A stretch of 53,735 nt of DNA from Aeromonas caviae. GTDB taxonomy: Bacteria; Pseudomonadota; Gammaproteobacteria; Enterobacterales; Aeromonadaceae. The position numbers were made by a program, and so were the translations under genes. Below the pieces are notes generated by a model. The model worked only from the letters and a program-made list of their open reading frames with translations, was not told the DNA's origin and ran no database searches. Below are positions 51,966 to 53,735 of the stretch, one piece after another; within the stretch, counting starts at the first letter, position 1, and every line of letters begins with the position of its first letter. The DNA lies in the NCBI RefSeq assembly GCF_000819785.1, contig NZ_CDBK01000004.1, positions 1,264-54,998 of the forward strand, read 5' to 3'.

Positions 51966-52017
51966 CGCGGCCCGGATGCCGAGTCGGGGAGATCCCCGCC
52001 CCGCCAGCCGGGCCGCG
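51966..52017. repeat. Nested inverted repeats downstream of the TPR gene
   Basis: An outer 10-bp pair CGCGGCCCGG/CCGGGCCGCG encloses an inner hairpin CGGGGA-GA-TCCCCG (51985-51998). It sits between the TPR gene stop and its terminator. Possible RNA-stability structure or protein site; role unknown. Confidence 0.6.
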
Positions 52018-52022
52018 CAGCT

Positions 52023-53258
52023 TTATTGGGTGACGGCGCCGCCCTGCTGCTCTTTCAAGAAGCTGATCCAGGGGGAAGCGCGACCACTGACATTGCCATT
52101 CTGGGCGGCCTGAGTGAAGGCGGAGAGCGCCTCCTTGGGCTTTTGCTGCTCAAAATAGGCGACCCCGGTCAGGAACTTCAGGTCCGCCCGCTGCTCGCCG
52201 CTGGCGTTGGCGGCAGGTTTGGCGGCGAAGGCCACCAGATCCTGGTAGCGCTTGCTCTGGATCATCATGCGCGCCATCTTGAGCTGCAGCTCGGCATTGG
52301 GGGCCAGCTTGTAGGACTTGGCCAGGGTGTCGATGGCCGGGTCCAGCTCCTTGGCCTGATGCCAGTAGTTGGCCAGCGTCTTGTAGTTGGCCGCGGTGCT
52401 CTCGATCTGCCCCTCCTTCATGGCTTTCTCCATCACGCGGGCGGCGCGGTGGGGAATGCCGGCGAAGGCGAGGTAGTTGGCGAGCCGCTGCAACTCGTTG
52501 GCTTCGGTCAGCATGCCGAGGTTGTAGGCCCCTTCCAGTGCCGCCAGGGCCTTGGCATCGTTGCCCGCCTGCATGTGCATGGCCGAGAGCTGGGTCCAGT
52601 ACTTCTTCTTCTCCGGGTAGCGGTCCACCAGGGCGGTCAGCACCTCGGTGGCCGGCTTGTACTGTTTCAGCTCGTAGTGGGCCGCCATCTTCAGCAGGTA
52701 CCAGGACTCCGGCGCCTTGCCCGCGGAGAGCTTGATCGCGTTGTCCACCGCCGGAATGGCTTCCCGGTACTGCTTGAGCTGCACATGGGCGTTGGCCAGG
52801 GTGATGTAGGCGTGCGGGGTCGGCTTCTCGTCCTTGCCGAGGTTTGCGAACCACTCCTTCATGGTGTTGATGGAACCCTTGAAGTTCCCCTCCGCCATGT
52901 AGAGCTGGGCCAGGTTGTAGCGCACCTGCTGGGCCACCGGGGGCGGCAGGCCGCCGGTGGCGATGGCGTCGGCGAAGTACTTGGTCGCCTGACCGTACTT
53001 CTCCTGCTGCGCCGCCACGAAGCCCAGGGTCTGCAAAATGACCCCCTTGTCGTAGACCCGCTCGCCGGCGCCGGACAGCGCCTCCTGCAGCTTGGCATTG
53101 GCCTCGCCGTATTTCTTCTCGGTGATCAACGCCTGGGCCTTGTTGACCGCGCGGTAGGCGCGGTCAGACAGGGCGGGTTGTTCGGCGGCCCAGGTGGCGG
53201 TGCTGAGCAGTACCGCCATGGCCACCGGGGCGAGGATCAGGGTATGTAACTTTTTCAT
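52023..53258 (-). CDS. TPR-repeat periplasmic protein of the TonB2 system
   Basis: 411-aa exported protein: signal MKKLHTLILAPVAMAVLLST ending TWAAE, then tetratricopeptide-type helical repeats across nearly the whole length (VNKAQALITEKKYGEANAKL, VRYNLAQLYMAEGNFKGSIN, LKMAAHYELKQYKPATEVLT, and others). AAGGAGG lies before the ATG at 53258. It follows the TonB gene by 11 bp. In Vibrio and Aeromonas a TPR protein of this kind (TtpC-associated clusters) ends the tonB2-exbB2-exbD2 operon; a role in energised iron or polysaccharide uptake is inferred from that context. Confidence 0.85.
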   Translation of the reverse strand: MKKLHTLILAPVAMAVLLSTATWAAEQPALSDRAYRAVNKAQALITEKKYGEANAKLQEALSGAGERVYDKGVILQTLGFVAAQQEKYGQATKYFADAIATGGLPPPVAQQVRYNLAQLYMAEGNFKGSINTMKEWFANLGKDEKPTPHAYITLANAHVQLKQYREAIPAVDNAIKLSAGKAPESWYLLKMAAHYELKQYKPATEVLTALVDRYPEKKKYWTQLSAMHMQAGNDAKALAALEGAYNLGMLTEANELQRLANYLAFAGIPHRAARVMEKAMKEGQIESTAANYKTLANYWHQAKELDPAIDTLAKSYKLAPNAELQLKMARMMIQSKRYQDLVAFAAKPAANASGEQRADLKFLTGVAYFEQQKPKEALSAFTQAAQNGNVSGRASPWISFLKEQQGGAVTQ

Positions 53259-53269
53259 CGCCACCCTCC

Positions 53270-53735
53270 TTAGTTGGTCGCAAACTCGATCTCTTGCTGC
53301 ATGCGACTGGCCTGCGGCTTGCCGTCCACCATGGCCGGCTTGAAGGTCCACTTGGCAATGGTCTGGCGCGCCGCCTTGCCGAGGTCATAGCTGCGGGGCT
53401 CTTCCTTGACGATGCGGATGTTGCTCACGGTACCGCGCTCGGTGACGGTGAACTCCACCAGTACCTTGCCGGATGCGAGACCGGCCAGGGCCGCCTTGCG
53501 GGGCATCATGGGCTCGAAGGTTGCCATCGGGATGGCGCCGTTGTTGCCACCCATGCCGCCGCCACCGCCGCCGGTGCTGTAGGCACCCAGGGCGTTGCCG
53601 CCACCGATGTTGACCGGGATGTCGAGTTTGGGCATGTCCATGGGGGAGCTCTCCATCTGCGGCCTGTCCGTGCTCGCCACCTCCATCTCGGGCGGGGGCG
53701 GCGGGCGGTTCGGGGGCGGCGGTTTGGGCAGTTCC
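53270..53735 (-). CDS. tonB: TonB-family energy transducer, 5' end beyond the window
   Basis: Only the periplasmic part is present. The frame is open to the window edge, with a Pro-rich stretch (LPKPPPPNRPPPPPEM) that spans the periplasm, a Gly-rich linker (AYSTGGGGGGMGGNNG) and the TonB C-terminal domain (GLASGKVLVEFTVTERGTVS, ARQTIAKWTFKPAMVDGK). It passes proton-motive energy from ExbB-ExbD to outer-membrane receptors. The internal ATG at 53686 is not the true start, because the Pro-rich part continues upstream. The short form with Gly linker suggests a TonB2-type protein. Confidence 0.9.
   Translation of the reverse strand, partial: ELPKPPPPNRPPPPPEMEVASTDRPQMESSPMDMPKLDIPVNIGGGNALGAYSTGGGGGGMGGNNGAIPMATFEPMMPRKAALAGLASGKVLVEFTVTERGTVSNIRIVKEEPRSYDLGKAARQTIAKWTFKPAMVDGKPQASRMQQEIEFATN

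Overview
The window looks like chromosome of an Aeromonas species. This is inferred from the high-GC gammaproteobacterial proteins, the rsgA/psd/orn block, the group-4-capsule-like (gfc/yjb) operon, a GH18 chitinase under a cyclic-di-GMP riboswitch, an ExeM-type GlyGly-CTERM nuclease and a TonB2-TPR pair. No database search was possible, so genus is an inference and species is left open.

Layout. 1-9 kb: TIGR01777 epimerase, CSS-EAL phosphodiesterase, aminotransferase, M28 lipoprotein peptidase, then trmB-yggL and glsB followed by a triple-rhodanese protein. 9-16.5 kb: a six-gene leftward envelope polysaccharide export operon (SLBB export protein, Wzz, GfcA-, GfcB-, GfcC- and YjbH-like) with a long AT-rich leader that holds a possible RfaH ops core. 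17.3-23.3 kb: YgdI-type lipoprotein, a one-chain MRP-like ABC exporter with an S33 hydrolase upstream, and two small unknown genes. 23.3-30.7 kb: an accessory island between an intact tRNA-Phe(-Asn) unit and a damaged second tRNA-Phe copy. It carries an IS3-family element broken by a 19-bp duplication, a large helicase-PLD protein resembling type II Mokosh antiphage proteins, an IS4-type transposase remnant, and a class II Fic protein behind three evenly spaced palindromes. 31-37.6 kb: rraB, a PAS-GGDEF-EAL protein, lipoproteins, the rsgA-psd-small-protein operon and divergent orn. 37.7-38.7 kb: seven identical tRNA-Gly(GCC) genes plus two degenerate copies. 39-42.5 kb: cold-shock protein, OapA-like protein, chemoreceptor. 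42.7-45.4 kb: gltX, followed by three 147-bp echoes of its own 3' end, then five tRNA-Ala(GGC) genes. 45.5-53.7 kb: a 155-bp tandem repeat, the ExeM-like nuclease, riboswitch-controlled chitinase, a TPR protein and the C-terminal part of a TonB protein cut by the window edge.

Themes. Cyclic-di-GMP recurs: two EAL proteins, Orn (which finishes pGpG degradation) and a GEMM-I riboswitch on the chitinase. Polysaccharide export, chitin use and extracellular DNA degradation suggest a surface- or biofilm-associated aquatic life. Duplicated 3' gene ends also recur (gltX, the chitinase, the terminal tRNA-Gly copy). The points most worth follow-up are the gltX echoes, the palindrome array before fic, the helicase-PLD defence candidate in its tRNA-flanked island, and the orphan tRNA-Phe-like transcription unit.
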